Made by a program: the position numbers and the translations under genes. Under the pieces are notes generated by a model, which saw only the letters and a program-made list of their open reading frames with translations, was not told where the DNA came from and did no database searches. Source: Syngnathus acus (Eukaryota > Chordata > Actinopteri > Syngnathiformes > Syngnathidae). Taken from it: a DNA stretch of 64,000 bases. Below are positions 53,107-64,000 of the stretch, one piece after another. The stretch lies in assembly GCF_901709675.1 (NCBI RefSeq), contig NC_051101.1:3845501-3909500 (forward strand), in the 5' to 3' direction. Within the stretch, counting starts at the first letter, position 1. Each line of letters begins with the position of its first letter.

Positions 53107-54175
53107 AGCAGCATGCTCAAGCGGGGCCAAGAACCCAAGAGAAAAGTCGAGAGTCAGCATGAATGTGTTCTCAATAAACAACAACAGTGATCAAAAGGTG
53201 AAAAACGTAAAAAACACACTCCTTGAGAGTTTCAGCATGCTCGAGCACTGCCAAGAATTCATAAAAAAAAAAAAAGTCCAACACTGTCTCTTGTGCATTC
53301 TAAAAAAAAAAAAAAGCAATGTCAACCGGATTAAAAAGGAAAAGCCACAGAAAAAGAAAAACAACCCGCCAACAGGGGAAAGCATCCGACTTGAGCCTGT
53401 CCTAGAACCCAAGCGACAACGTAGCCTCGAGGGTTTCTTCCTCCATTGTAGGTCAAAAGCTTAACAATGTTGTGGTCAGATGTCACAACACAGTCGTCAT
53501 TCAGACCGATGAGATCCTACCCGGGTCACGCGCAGCCTAGAAGAGGTAAATGACACAAAAAGTGAAGATGAAAGCCCAAAAGCTTAATTAGCTAGAGCAT
53601 GTCTAGCTAATAATGAGCCGAGGCTAGCTAATAACGCGTCTCGTGAGCCACCCGAGCATCCGATGGGATCGATGGCCAATCAGCAGTCTGCTCGCTCTCA
53701 TTAATCGCGTTTAAAGACCCCGGGACAGCGACCAAACGCGTCCTTTTTTTGGCCGTCCGACCTTGAAGGAAGAACTCTTTAATGAGCGCCCGCTGCCATC
53801 ATTTGATTAGCCGCCTAATTGCTGTAATAATGAGCAAATACACCCAGCGATGACTGAAACCTCCTTTGTAAGCGCTTGGGTAATTAACGGCTATTTGCTT
53901 GCCGGTGCTGAAAACAGTGGAAAAGAAATGCTCATTTGGCAATGTGGTTTAGTTTTGGGGTATTAGCAATAGCATTGCGGTCTGATGTCCTGATGCTGTC
54001 GGTTGGAGTAGCATGACCTTGGCAGAATGCTCGAGCCCCGCCTAGAACTCGAGAAAGTCCAAATCTTTCAGCAACCACATTAATTGTTTGATTTTGTTTT
54101 TTGTTTAGTTCCTGATGTGGCTCCTCCTCCATTGTAGGTCGAATCACATGCCCGAGCAAGGCCTAGAGACAAGTA
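53107..54175. repeat. local degenerate repeat family 1
   Basis: A block of the form GCATGCTCGAGC-n-GCC(T/A)AGAACCCAAGA-n-AAGTC occurs near 53111, 53235, 53382, 54027 and 54146. A second motif CTCCATTGTAGGTC(A/G)AA is at about 53440 and 54127. Adjacent copies are about 120-147 bp apart. Not assigned to a known element. Confidence 0.6.
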
Positions 54176-54761
54176 CGGAGCGGACATTCTTAAGAAAAAA
54201 ACACCACAAGAACTACAGGCACGATTCAAGAAGTGAAAAGACACAGCGAGCCAAGCTAGCCCGCCCCTTATGGCCCCTCCCCCTTAGGCCGACTTGCCCG
54301 TGTTGTTTTCTGACCAATTAGGCGTCCATAAAAGCAGAGCAGCGCCCACCCGCCGGCTTGGGGGGCTCGCATACTGTGCTGCTTGCTTGCATCTAGGCCA
54401 ACCTCTTCCTCCACGCTCTCTTTTGTTGGGGGGGTGCGGAAAGTGAGAATCTGTATTTTTTGATAAGATCCACTGAGGGGGAAAATAAAGGACACCCAAA
54501 ATGTACACTTCCAACCTGGAGGTTGCGCAATCTCGCTCACATCTACTCTGCGTTCAGTGTGGTCCATATCAGAGTCATGCAAATCATCCAATTAGACCAT
54601 TTACACATTAAGCCGGGCCATCCGTCTCGCCGTTAAATTGGTGCCGTGGTCAAGAGAGGATCTCGCTGGTCAGGTGGGCCAGCCGCTGTACTGTAATGAG
54701 CTCATCCCGACTCACCTGAGCTTCTTCTGATGACCTGTAGCTCAGACCCAGTGCAGAGTGG

Positions 54762-54836
54762 TTAACTCATTCACAGCCGTTGACAGCTATAGAAGTCAAA
54801 TATAAATTTTAACTGGGCTGGCAGTGAACGAGTTAA
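54762..54836. mobile_element. 75-bp TTAACTC hairpin MITE
   Basis: The left end TTAACTCATTCACAGCC and the right end, reverse-complemented, TTAACTCGTTCACTGCC form imperfect inverted repeats over almost the whole element. This resembles a common teleost short palindromic repeat. Family name not assigned. Confidence 0.65.
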
Positions 54837-55439
54837 AAGAGGCTGTTGTTAACTCAAACAAAGGCTCTTTTTACCATTTCTGTCTGTGAAATGTAAAGAA
54901 TTTGTGCTTGTTAGACGAAAGGTCACATTTGTTCTTCGCGAGTTGGAGGCAGAGAGATGGATCGCCATTATTGACGAGTTGGCCGTGCGCCCGCAGTCCC
55001 CGAGGCATCTGCTATCGATAGGTTTGGTCTGCCTGGTAACCGATGGCGGGTCCTGACCGGTCGGTAGCAGCGGCGACTGGAAGAGTAGCTACTTTGGCTA
55101 ATTAGCTTTTCTCTCTCGATAATGACGCATGGGAAGGGAGAGGAGATATAATGTCACGCAATGATTCAGCTTTTCGGTACGCCGGCCTCGATGTTCTCCA
55201 TTACGGTTGCAGTCGACGTGCTCTGAAAAGCTGATTACAGCAGAATGGGGAGGCGGTCACAGATGTGTGCAATTAAATGTGAATGCTTGTGTCAGTGTGC
55301 ATGCGTGTTGTTTACCTACCAAGCGGGACTTTAGGACTTTAGACCATCTGCTGACTGGAGTCAATGAAACCTTTTTCAGGGGATATAAAATGTACACGAC
55401 CCTGTTTAAGAATTTTTCTCCTTTCAATGACCATGAGAA

Positions 55440-57165
55440 GATCTGCAGGAATTTCTTGCCAGTGCTGGTTGCATCCTAAATTTGACGAGAATTTTTGGGG
55501 TTTAAGTTGCAAGATGGAAGGCTATAATTGATTTGAATTAGATACCCAAGTTATAGAAGTGGAAGAAGAGAAGCAAAAGTCATGATGAAGAGAATGAAAG
55601 AATGTAAGACGCAGGAATTTCTAGCATGTACTGGCTACAATAACAACAATCTCCCCATGAAAAAGTTTTCCTAGCATGGCTATGTCAATTTTTTTCTATG
55701 GAAATTATTCAGTGTATGTTTATGTTCAGTTTCGAGTCGATCTGTATTCTGGGTTGCCCTGGCAACAGCCCATTCAGTGGGTCCGAGCAGAATGTGGCGG
55801 CCAGACTGGGATGCGCTTTGGAAGCGGCACGTTGGCATGAATTTGAATGGCGATTGCTGTCACCGGGCCAAGTCGGCCGTCACTGGTGCTGGCCCGCCCA
55901 GCCGATGGCAGCTCGTCTATATCAAGAGCCCTCACTCGCCTTCCAAAACACTCGGCTCTCGTTTGTTTTGGTGGGGAGCGCTCTTGTTTTTCTTTTTTCT
56001 GATTTCTTATCTCCCTTTGGCTCACTACACTCATTTGTGTGGAAAGTAACAACACAAACCTTGCTGCTGGGCAAACAGCATAGATGAAAACCTCCATCAC
56101 TGCAAGATGAAAGGAAGTTTTTTAGTACACTCTCCCAAATGTTCACATTAGACCAAGACGGTGAAATAAAATAATGAATTGAAACATGCTCACTTAATCT
56201 GGAAACTCAATTCACAAAATTAATAACATACTCTAATTGATTGACAAGACTAAAACTGGCAAGAGATGTTGCAGGAATTTCTGGCATGTAATGGCTCTGT
56301 CCAGCATGTGACAACAATCTCTCGTATTCATACATTTTTCGCAAAAAAAAAAAAAATCAATTGAGCCTAAAATGTGAACATGATGGTGTTTTTATTGTTC
56401 TTGGTCAAATGAAAAAGCAAAAACCTGAAAAAGTACTTTGTACATCACACTCCTTCTGGAGTCTCACAAGATTTTCTGAAATGTCACGTGTACTGCCGGT
56501 TCTGCGCTAAGCAGCGCTAACCTTTCCGTGTGTGACAGTGTGTTGCATTGTTGGCTCCGCACTTCTCAACCTTCCATGGTGGCCTTACGGTGATTCCTAC
56601 AGGGGATTCTTAATGCCAGATAAACTTAGAGTAGGCTAAAACAAGGCCGCTGCCCGCCCAGCAGCGTAAAGGTCACATGATTAACCCCGTTCAGACAAGA
56701 TGAGCATGAAATTGCCTTCGATGATTCAACTCTTGCGCATGTGCTGAGGTTCCGCTTTTGAATTCTAAGTGAACATTCTCAAATGACTCCGTGTCTGGTT
56801 GTTGCCGCAACGACACACGCTTGAGCGCTGACCTCAGTCAAGGCAAACAAGTGTACATCTTTGTAGCTAGCATTTTCTTGCTGTGAGAACAATCTCCTGT
56901 GTTCGTATTCTTCGGAAGCAAGTTTGAGTGGCAAGCAAAAGTTTTTTCAGAGTGAAGGAAAGGGGTAAGGGAAGCTTCAAGGAGCTTGGAAGGATATGCA
57001 GGAATTTATGGCTAGTAATGGTTCTCTTGTACACAACAATCTCTTGTGTACTTGATATGAACAGACGATGAAAGACAGAAGCATTTTCTGACAAAGAAAA
57101 GCCTTCAAGGCATTTAAATTCGGCATAAGTATGGCCACGTCCCACATGTGACAACAATTTCCCAA
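55440..57165. repeat. local degenerate repeat family 2
   Basis: GCAGGAATTTCTGGCATGTA-like blocks and a following ACAACAATCTC motif recur near 55444, 55611, 56271, 56868 (partial), 56998 and 57144 (partial). CATGTGACAACAAT is identical at about 56305 and 57144. The last copies are spaced about 110-150 bp. Confidence 0.6.
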
Positions 57166-60100
57166 AATCACTTACTCTCAGAGCCTGGAGTAGGTAAATG
57201 TTTCCTGCATCCTGTGACTCCAGGACTCTACACAAAAAAAAATGAGCTCTGTGCTTTTTTTAGACAAAGGCTTCAAGTAAAGGAGTAAATTAAAAGGACG
57301 ATCTATTTCACTGGGTGTGTGAATCACACTGAGCGAGCGGCTCTATGGGGATTCTGAATTGAGAACCTAGAGCTGAATACGAGAATATTATTTTATAGTC
57401 TTACTCTTTTGTACCGGCAGAATCTGATGCGTGACAAGTCCCCCATATTTTTTTCGCCACTGTACAACTAATGACGATGTAGTCTGACCTATTAGAACTT
57501 GATATTGACATGAATTGTAGATGCCAGTATTTATTTATTTTTTTGGGACAAATTGACTCGTGCTGTGGATAAATCGTGACCCGGTGTTCACATGAGTTGG
57601 AGTTACCTCGGAGGGTGGTCGCCCGCTGAAAAAGCTCCCGGACGTCATGGCTGACATGAATAATTCATGAGCGGGCGACACGATGGAGGGAGTGTACATG
57701 CTCTCCAATCCAATTGCACACGTCTCGCTGTGGATTTCACATCACTGCCATGTCGTTTCTATCAGACCCCCCACCCCCACCTCCGCCCCCCGAGTCTGTC
57801 CTTCTCCATATCGCTCTCTTGCCTTGCCGCTTTCATCCGCCCCGCATCTTGTTCTGTTCGCACTCGCCGAAGCGCATTGGAGAGAAAAAAAAAACGCAAA
57901 GGAGGGAGACGGATCGTTTTCTTTCATGTCGGTCCAACTCGGCGTCATCCCGCCCCGGACGAAAGTGAGCTGACCTGGCGAGGATGAGCCGCTAGGATTG
58001 CAGATTCGAAGCCTACGCTGACTCACTGACATTGTAATCTAGACTTTCATCATCATCATCTTCTCGCCTTGTCCAACACGTCCAGTTAAAACGTGGCCAA
58101 GACAAGCAACGCAAGTTTCGTCTTAAGTCTTGTCTGCTATCTATATAATACACAGAAAGGCACTGCATTATTACTTTTTTTTTTTTTTCTTTTTTCAATC
58201 AACATACACAGTGAGACGCTGCTAACATCTGTAGAAGACGACGTTAACGTAAACAACAGGAGTGTCGGGATTAGGATGTAAAAATACTTCTGGCAGTGGG
58301 CATGTTGGTGCAGGTAAAAAACAAACACACAAGTTGGTCCCTGCCTGCACAAGTGCACATATACCGAAGGTGTATTTTTAGTGTGACGAGAGTCACCTCA
58401 AAGTGTCGAGATTAGGACCGTGCTGCAGGGAAAGAGGGTCATCTCGTAGCTGCGTTGGTAGTGGGAGGCAGGAACAAAGACATATGGGGCATAAACAAGA
58501 CTGTTACCGTGGCAACCGCAGCTCGGAATGTGTCCTTGACAATGAGAGGAGTTTTATATGCAGATGAACCGGGATGGCGGTTTAGTTGTTACCCAACAAA
58601 GAAGGGAGGATGCAATTTTTGTGCAGCTGAATGCTTTTGCCGATCGTACGTATCGAGAATCGTATGAAATCGTCTTTTATGCGAGATGTACACTAGATAT
58701 AATCGTTTTGACTTCACTGATGTTTCGCTGTTTGAATTTCATTCACTTGGATAGGTTGAGCGTTGGAGAGCTTTTACATGCTGTTGTATGTTAATCAACA
58801 TGACAAAAGCAACAGCCGTAACTTGAATCGTAATCCAACTGAATCAAACTCCAATTACATTTTAAAATCGTTAGATCATATTGTACTCTGTTATGTTTTA
58901 GAAATGTAAAATGAGCCCACTGTCCGACTGAAATGAAGCTGAAGGATTTTGATTTCTGTCTTTTCCTTTTGAAAATTGCAATGCCGATTTGAATTCGATT
59001 AATTGCTCAGCAATAAACGTCACCTGTGTGCATCCATGATTTGCCAAATAAGGAAAAAAACACCACGATTGGTGCTTGTCATTCGACAGCCGACTCATCA
59101 AACAACTCCGAGTAGCAGGATGTGGGATTCACTTTCTCATATCTGGAGGCAGGAAACAGGAAGTTGAGTCAGCATCATCAGTGCTCTTTATCGGGGTCAA
59201 AGTTCACCTTGCAGCCGTTCCCATCCAAAACAAAAACAATACAGGGGATCAAGAGTTTACCGCCGCCCGGTATTGACGCCGCCAAAGTGTCCACTCAGCA
59301 CTTCTCGGTGGTTTGCCCCCCTCTCCCCCACCGTCCCCTCCGGCCTTCTTTTATTGGACTACACACGGAAAGCGACGGAGATTTATGAGTCATGTGCCGG
59401 CGCGGAGAAACATTCTGCGTTCTTTAGCTAAAGGCGACCTGTAAATCACCGCTCCTTAACTTTGTAATCGTTCATCACTCCAATCTCTTTCTCTCTTCCG
59501 CATTCTGTCCGTCTTTTTTGTCCACCTCGTAATCCCAATGCTTATTTTGAGGGGGCGTTTGTCGAGTTGAAAATGTGCTAGAGATCAGCCTTGATAACCT
59601 TGCACGTTTAATAGAGTTCCAGTTGCTCTTTGTCCAATAGATTGTGTCCACTCTCCACTTTAAGCTCTCGTAAAGTGATAAAGTTCCGTCAACACAATAT
59701 AGCGCGCCGTTCAGGAGGTTATCACCTTCGCCAGGGGGCCTTCTGTTACTTGGCAGGATTGCAAAAACTTTTCGAATTGTTGGTGGCATAACTCTGCCAA
59801 GATTAGATTTGACTACATGATCTGAGCTAGCAAACCAACAACTGATGCTAGTAAAGGTGCTCAAGTTTTTTTATATAGTGGAGGAGGGTCAGACATTTTT
59901 TTTTTTATCGCATTGAGCCCTACTTTGAGCCCAAAGTGCAGTCTAACTGCGTATGAAAAGTTTGAAATGCACGTTTGCGCCGTTGTGGGTGTGGACGCAG
60001 CCGATTTGATTCTCGGCCAATCGAAGCAGCTCACATTTTTGACCACCTACTGTAATAACGTTAGTTTCGATACGAAGCAAAATAAATGGAGGGAAAGTAG

Positions 60101-63100
60101 GACACAATTGGTGTCGCTTCCTTACCGGTGAGTCGTTTAAAGGAAATTTCGTTTTTCTTCCTCTGTGGGCAGTACAGACTGCTCATATTAGCGAGCGCAG
60201 GAAGGCATGAAAAGACACGTCTGCTTGGGCTTGTTTGATTGCGGCGCGTTTTCTTGAGTCAGCGCTGCAAGACATGCTTCACCCTTTCAGCACAGGAAAG
60301 ACCATGACTCAGCAACACGCACACACTGAAAGACAAGGAACCTGATTTGATCTGATCACCGTCCGGTTCCTACTTTTAAGTCGTTCCGGGGGCAAATTTT
60401 TCCACAGCGCAGATGGAAATGTGGCAGCGTAAATCAATGAGGCAATTTTTTTCCCCTGTGGTCGAGCTGACACTCAGGTTATTTACTCCGGGGGGGGGCG
60501 CGGCGGTGTGCTGATTGTTGGTCGATAGATTACCTAATCCCTCCCTGAAATGTGACCGCTTTGCCAACTTCACTTTTGTTCTTAAAGGGCAGTGAGAACG
60601 CTTGATTACCTCCACCATGCATGATGACGCAAAAACGATAAACATTGTAGAATGGTGGACAGTCCGCCCCCTTCCAAGAAATGGTTTCATCCTTATCGGG
60701 TATTGAGCATATTCCCGTAAATTTCCCGACTTCACGGAATGTCCTGACCCTTGCTGTCAAACTTATCGTGATGTCAACTGTCCTCTCATCTTTGGACGTT
60801 CTTTGGCAAGAGTTCAAGCGCCCGTCCGTCAGCCTTTCCAACCTCCCGCCGGATGATTTGGTAACTGAGGCTGTCAGCGCAGTTCACGCCGGCTTGCCTG
60901 CCACACCCACGCCAAAGCATCATTGTCATCTTTCGTTACGATTACGCCGGCCAGCAAAGTGCTCCATTTGCTTCCTGGCCGGTATGACTGACAGTCGGTG
61001 CGAGGATAAGGAAGTTGAGTACCGCCTCTAAATTGGCTAATGGATGCTCTCAGGCCTTTTTTTTTTTTAATGGAATGGTGGACGGCTGGCTCATGAGCTG
61101 AGGTGGATGACCAGATGTTGTGTGCGTGCAGCCAGATGCTCCGACACGAACTCTGCTATTATTTCTGGCCTCTGCGCTAAAACGGCTTATTTTCCACAGT
61201 GGTAAGTGTACCAAAATGTCTTTGCCAAGATACGCTGAAATCGATTGATTTGGTTAAAGAGTCCTTTACGATTTTTTTTTACTGAGCTGATTGAGCAGAC
61301 CTTTGCTCTAAAACATGTCAGAAAATGCAGATTTGATAAGATGGTATGAGAGGATTTTCAGTTTTTTGGAGGAGTAAATACTTGTGTTCTCTCCACGCAA
61401 AAACATTTAAGGCTTGTTGAATTCACCTTGAAATTATTTGCCTGCAAATCTCGCAAAAATGCTAGCACTGTGTTGCGTAATTAGCAAGGTTAGATGAATT
61501 ATGGCTGTTTTTTTTGTTACGTTTTGACTTTTGTCTTTCTCAATTCAGTTAGTTTAAATCAGTTTTTATTTCCCTCAATTTTTTTGTTTTAGTTCAAATT
61601 TAATTGTATTAACCGGTTCGCGTAAAAGGGGCTGTGACTCTAGTTGGTGTTTACGGCAGACGCCTGTTCTGCTTGTTTATGCCTCCAGCCGTCTGACATC
61701 TTATCAGCCGTCTGAACCCTTTTGATAAAGTCCGTTGTCTTCTCATTTGTGGCCAAAACGCGACATTTGGATAGACATGGGCGGAAGGATAAGACAAGCT
61801 GTTAAAACAGTCCAGTCTCTGCCAGAGGAAAGATAAACACCAGGCACAGACTGGTCGAGATGACGAGACGGGTCCATCGCCTGCTTTGTGTCCTGGCGGA
61901 GATGTCGCCCAGCGACGCAAATGCGCTCGTTACGACCCGACACCGTTTTCTCGTCTGCGCCTGTCAGCGTCCAATGGACACAGCGGACAAAGATGCTCTT
62001 TGTTTTACTGTCTGATCCGAGAGAAGCGGAGAGGGGGTACGAAGGGGGCGGGGGGTGCTTACATATGCAAACAAAAAAAGCTGAGCCGCCTCAGCATGGG
62101 CCTGACACTGCAAGCCACATATTAGAGCAACGGGCCCTGGGAAATATCACGACAAGTAGAAAGAAGGGTTGGAGTGATCATTCCACGGGGATGACATCAT
62201 AGCTGCTTTTGTTGCTGAGACCCCCTAGCGAGCAACAATTAGCTTGAGCTTTTTTCTTGTTGTGGTTGCATGTCAGCCAATCAGATGGCACTAGCAGGCT
62301 TAAGCCCCCTGTGAAGTCCAATCCGACATTTTCTGGCTTCTGAGGTGATATCAATTCTGCGTGAAAGGTACAACTTTTTTTCAAAACAAACATCATCCGA
62401 GTACTCAACTTGATGATGTCACAAGTTCACATTGACACTTGGCCTATACATGGAATACATTTGAAATAGTGTGAAATCACGTTTCTGCTTCCAAGCTGCT
62501 TGTTTGTGCACTAATCAAAAAGTGGATGCTTCTCTCGGGGCGGGGGGGGGGGGGGGTCTTAAACAATTTCCCTCGGCATGTGTGCGAAATCACCAGTTAG
62601 GCCCGAAATCCGATAAGCCGATGTTGCTCCTTTTTGCGTGTTTTAAAATGGAACGCTTCATAATTAAGGGGTTGGATGGTGGATGTTTGTGCGACATGAA
62701 TATTGATGAGCGTGGAAAATAACACAGGCGGCAGCTCATTTATTCAAGCGTCATGGCAATTCATTAAAACGGGCTTTCAATGGAGGGGGGGGCGCTCGTT
62801 GAGTGAAACACTTCATGGAGGAGGCTTATTTCTTTTTTTTTTAGACAGACTGCTTGTCATGAGCACGCCAACGTAGCTCAATCTCGGGTTAAAAGAAACG
62901 GGTCGGCGCCCTTGAAATTCCCACTGTGCTCGGCGCCGACTTGCTCGCTCTTCATTTTGTGTCACGCCTTTGATTCCGGTGTGTGCTCATCAGAAGTGCC
63001 TGAAAGTGAAGAACATTTCGATGCTTTTGCACAGGAAATGATGGAAGTTATCCGTTGGAGAGTTAAACCGTCGGCCATCTTAGGACATACAGCCAATGTT

Positions 63101-64000
63101 TAAAGTACTATTTGAAAGGTCACTTTTGTTATCAAATGTCAAATTATTTGCCCATCTGAGACACATAAACACCAAATTGTTGCATTTCTGCCATCCCCCC
63201 CCAAAAATATCTCTATTCATTGATATTATTCACACAGTTATATTCAAGTTGTGGTTCTTTAGAGCGGCTCATTGTTGGCATCGAGTGCATGCGCGTCACG
63301 CAGAGTCTGCTGGTAGAGCAAGGAGAGGGCGGAAATGACTAACACAAGTTCCCACCTGACATCTCGCATGTGGACCAAGGCTCTGGGCTGGCACTTTAGA
63401 GCACCTCATTGTCACGCATGGGAAACTCCCGTGACAGCCCGGTGGGATATATCGCAGCCTCCGGAGGCTTTACCCAGATATATTTTAGTGCCTGAAACAT
63501 GTAGTTGTGTGTAGACAATCCATAAAAAAAATTCTCGACGGAGTAGCATCGTTTTATTCTGGGTCGTAGCACTGGCGTTTGATTGACAGTTGAGCACCCA
63601 CAGCCTTTGAGAAAGGAGGGCAGCTTGATTCTGTTATGATTTTTAAAATATCCTTTTCTACACCTGGCTACTGGGTTCTTAGCCGAAATCTGTGCAATTT
63701 AGTCAAATTTAGAAGATTTGTATTTTCACTTTACACAGAGGTTTGGATTTAGCGGTTAAGGGGTGAAAGTTTAAAGTATCAGGCCTCAAGTAGCATTAAT
63801 GGCTTGGGGTGGATGTCGGAAGCTGAATTAACACAAATTGCCCTGAAACAAAACGAACCGATAGCGTTCAGCTCATGCTACCTTCTCCGCATACTGCCTG
63901 CCCTCTCAAGGCTGAGCGCTCGCCACAATTAACGGCTGTAATTCCCGTAAGGCCCCTCTTACAACATAAAGCATGACAAACGACAGAAGGCCTTCCCTTT

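Larger units (their letters stand above)
50256..64000 (+). other. man1c1: man1c1 intron 1 (at least 13.7 kb, open at right edge)
   Basis: No frame encodes the expected next segment (human begins MMQFAWQSYK), so the intron continues past the window. It holds a MITE, AT-rich minisatellite DNA, two local repeat families, a TTAACTC hairpin element and several TAAT-rich stretches. I see no nested gene that can be supported. Confidence 0.75.

Noticed and set aside
57653-57669. 15-bp near-palindrome CATGAATAATTCATG
   Set aside because: A single short palindrome of this size is expected by chance in 64 kb of AT-rich DNA; no associated feature.

Overview
The window is vertebrate nuclear DNA, almost certainly from a teleost fish. 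It has intron-split genes with canonical GT/AG borders, CpG-rich 5' ends, long microsatellites, fish-type MITEs and a non-LTR retrotransposon tail. I cannot name the species. There is no operon, phage, CRISPR array or other prokaryotic-style system.

Four protein-coding genes can be supported. (1) At 151-1595 (+) is a complete four-exon homologue of human C1orf232, a small conserved protein of unknown function. (2) At 9013-10287 (-) is a single-exon fam110d-like gene of 424 codons, tail-to-tail with gene 1. (3) At 28539-42922 (+) is slc9a1, the Na+/H+ exchanger NHE1, with 13 coding exons; all are resolved here with coordinates and phases that join in frame except for a defect in exon 1. (4) At 49680-50255 (+) is the first coding exon of man1c1 (Golgi alpha-1,2-mannosidase IC). 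The rest of that gene lies beyond the right edge, and 50256-64000 is its first intron. From memory, the human orthologues of all four lie in 1p36.11, so this is a piece of a conserved vertebrate block with local rearrangement.

Layout: 1-2.6 kb C1orf232 homologue and its 3' UTR; 2.6-9.0 kb intergenic plus fam110d 3' UTR; 9.0-10.3 kb fam110d; 10.3-27.7 kb intergenic with repeats only; 27.7-28.6 kb CpG-rich slc9a1 5' end; 28.8-35.4 kb slc9a1 intron 1, with a recent 169-bp tandem duplication and a hAT-like element holding a tRNA-like core; 35.4-42.9 kb slc9a1 exons 2-13; 42.9-45.8 kb slc9a1 3' UTR; 45.8-48.6 kb intergenic; 48.6-49.7 kb CpG-rich man1c1 5' end; 50.3-64 kb man1c1 intron 1, with two local degenerate repeat families.

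The genes do not form a pathway: one is a plasma-membrane ion exchanger, one a Golgi glycosidase, one a centrosome/spindle-associated family member, and one is uncharacterised. The points most worth checking are a 57-bp phase 1-1 exon in slc9a1 that would interrupt the NHE1 14-3-3/RSK site, three single-base indels in slc9a1 exon 1, changes in the NHE1 amiloride motif, and the repeat families in man1c1 intron 1.
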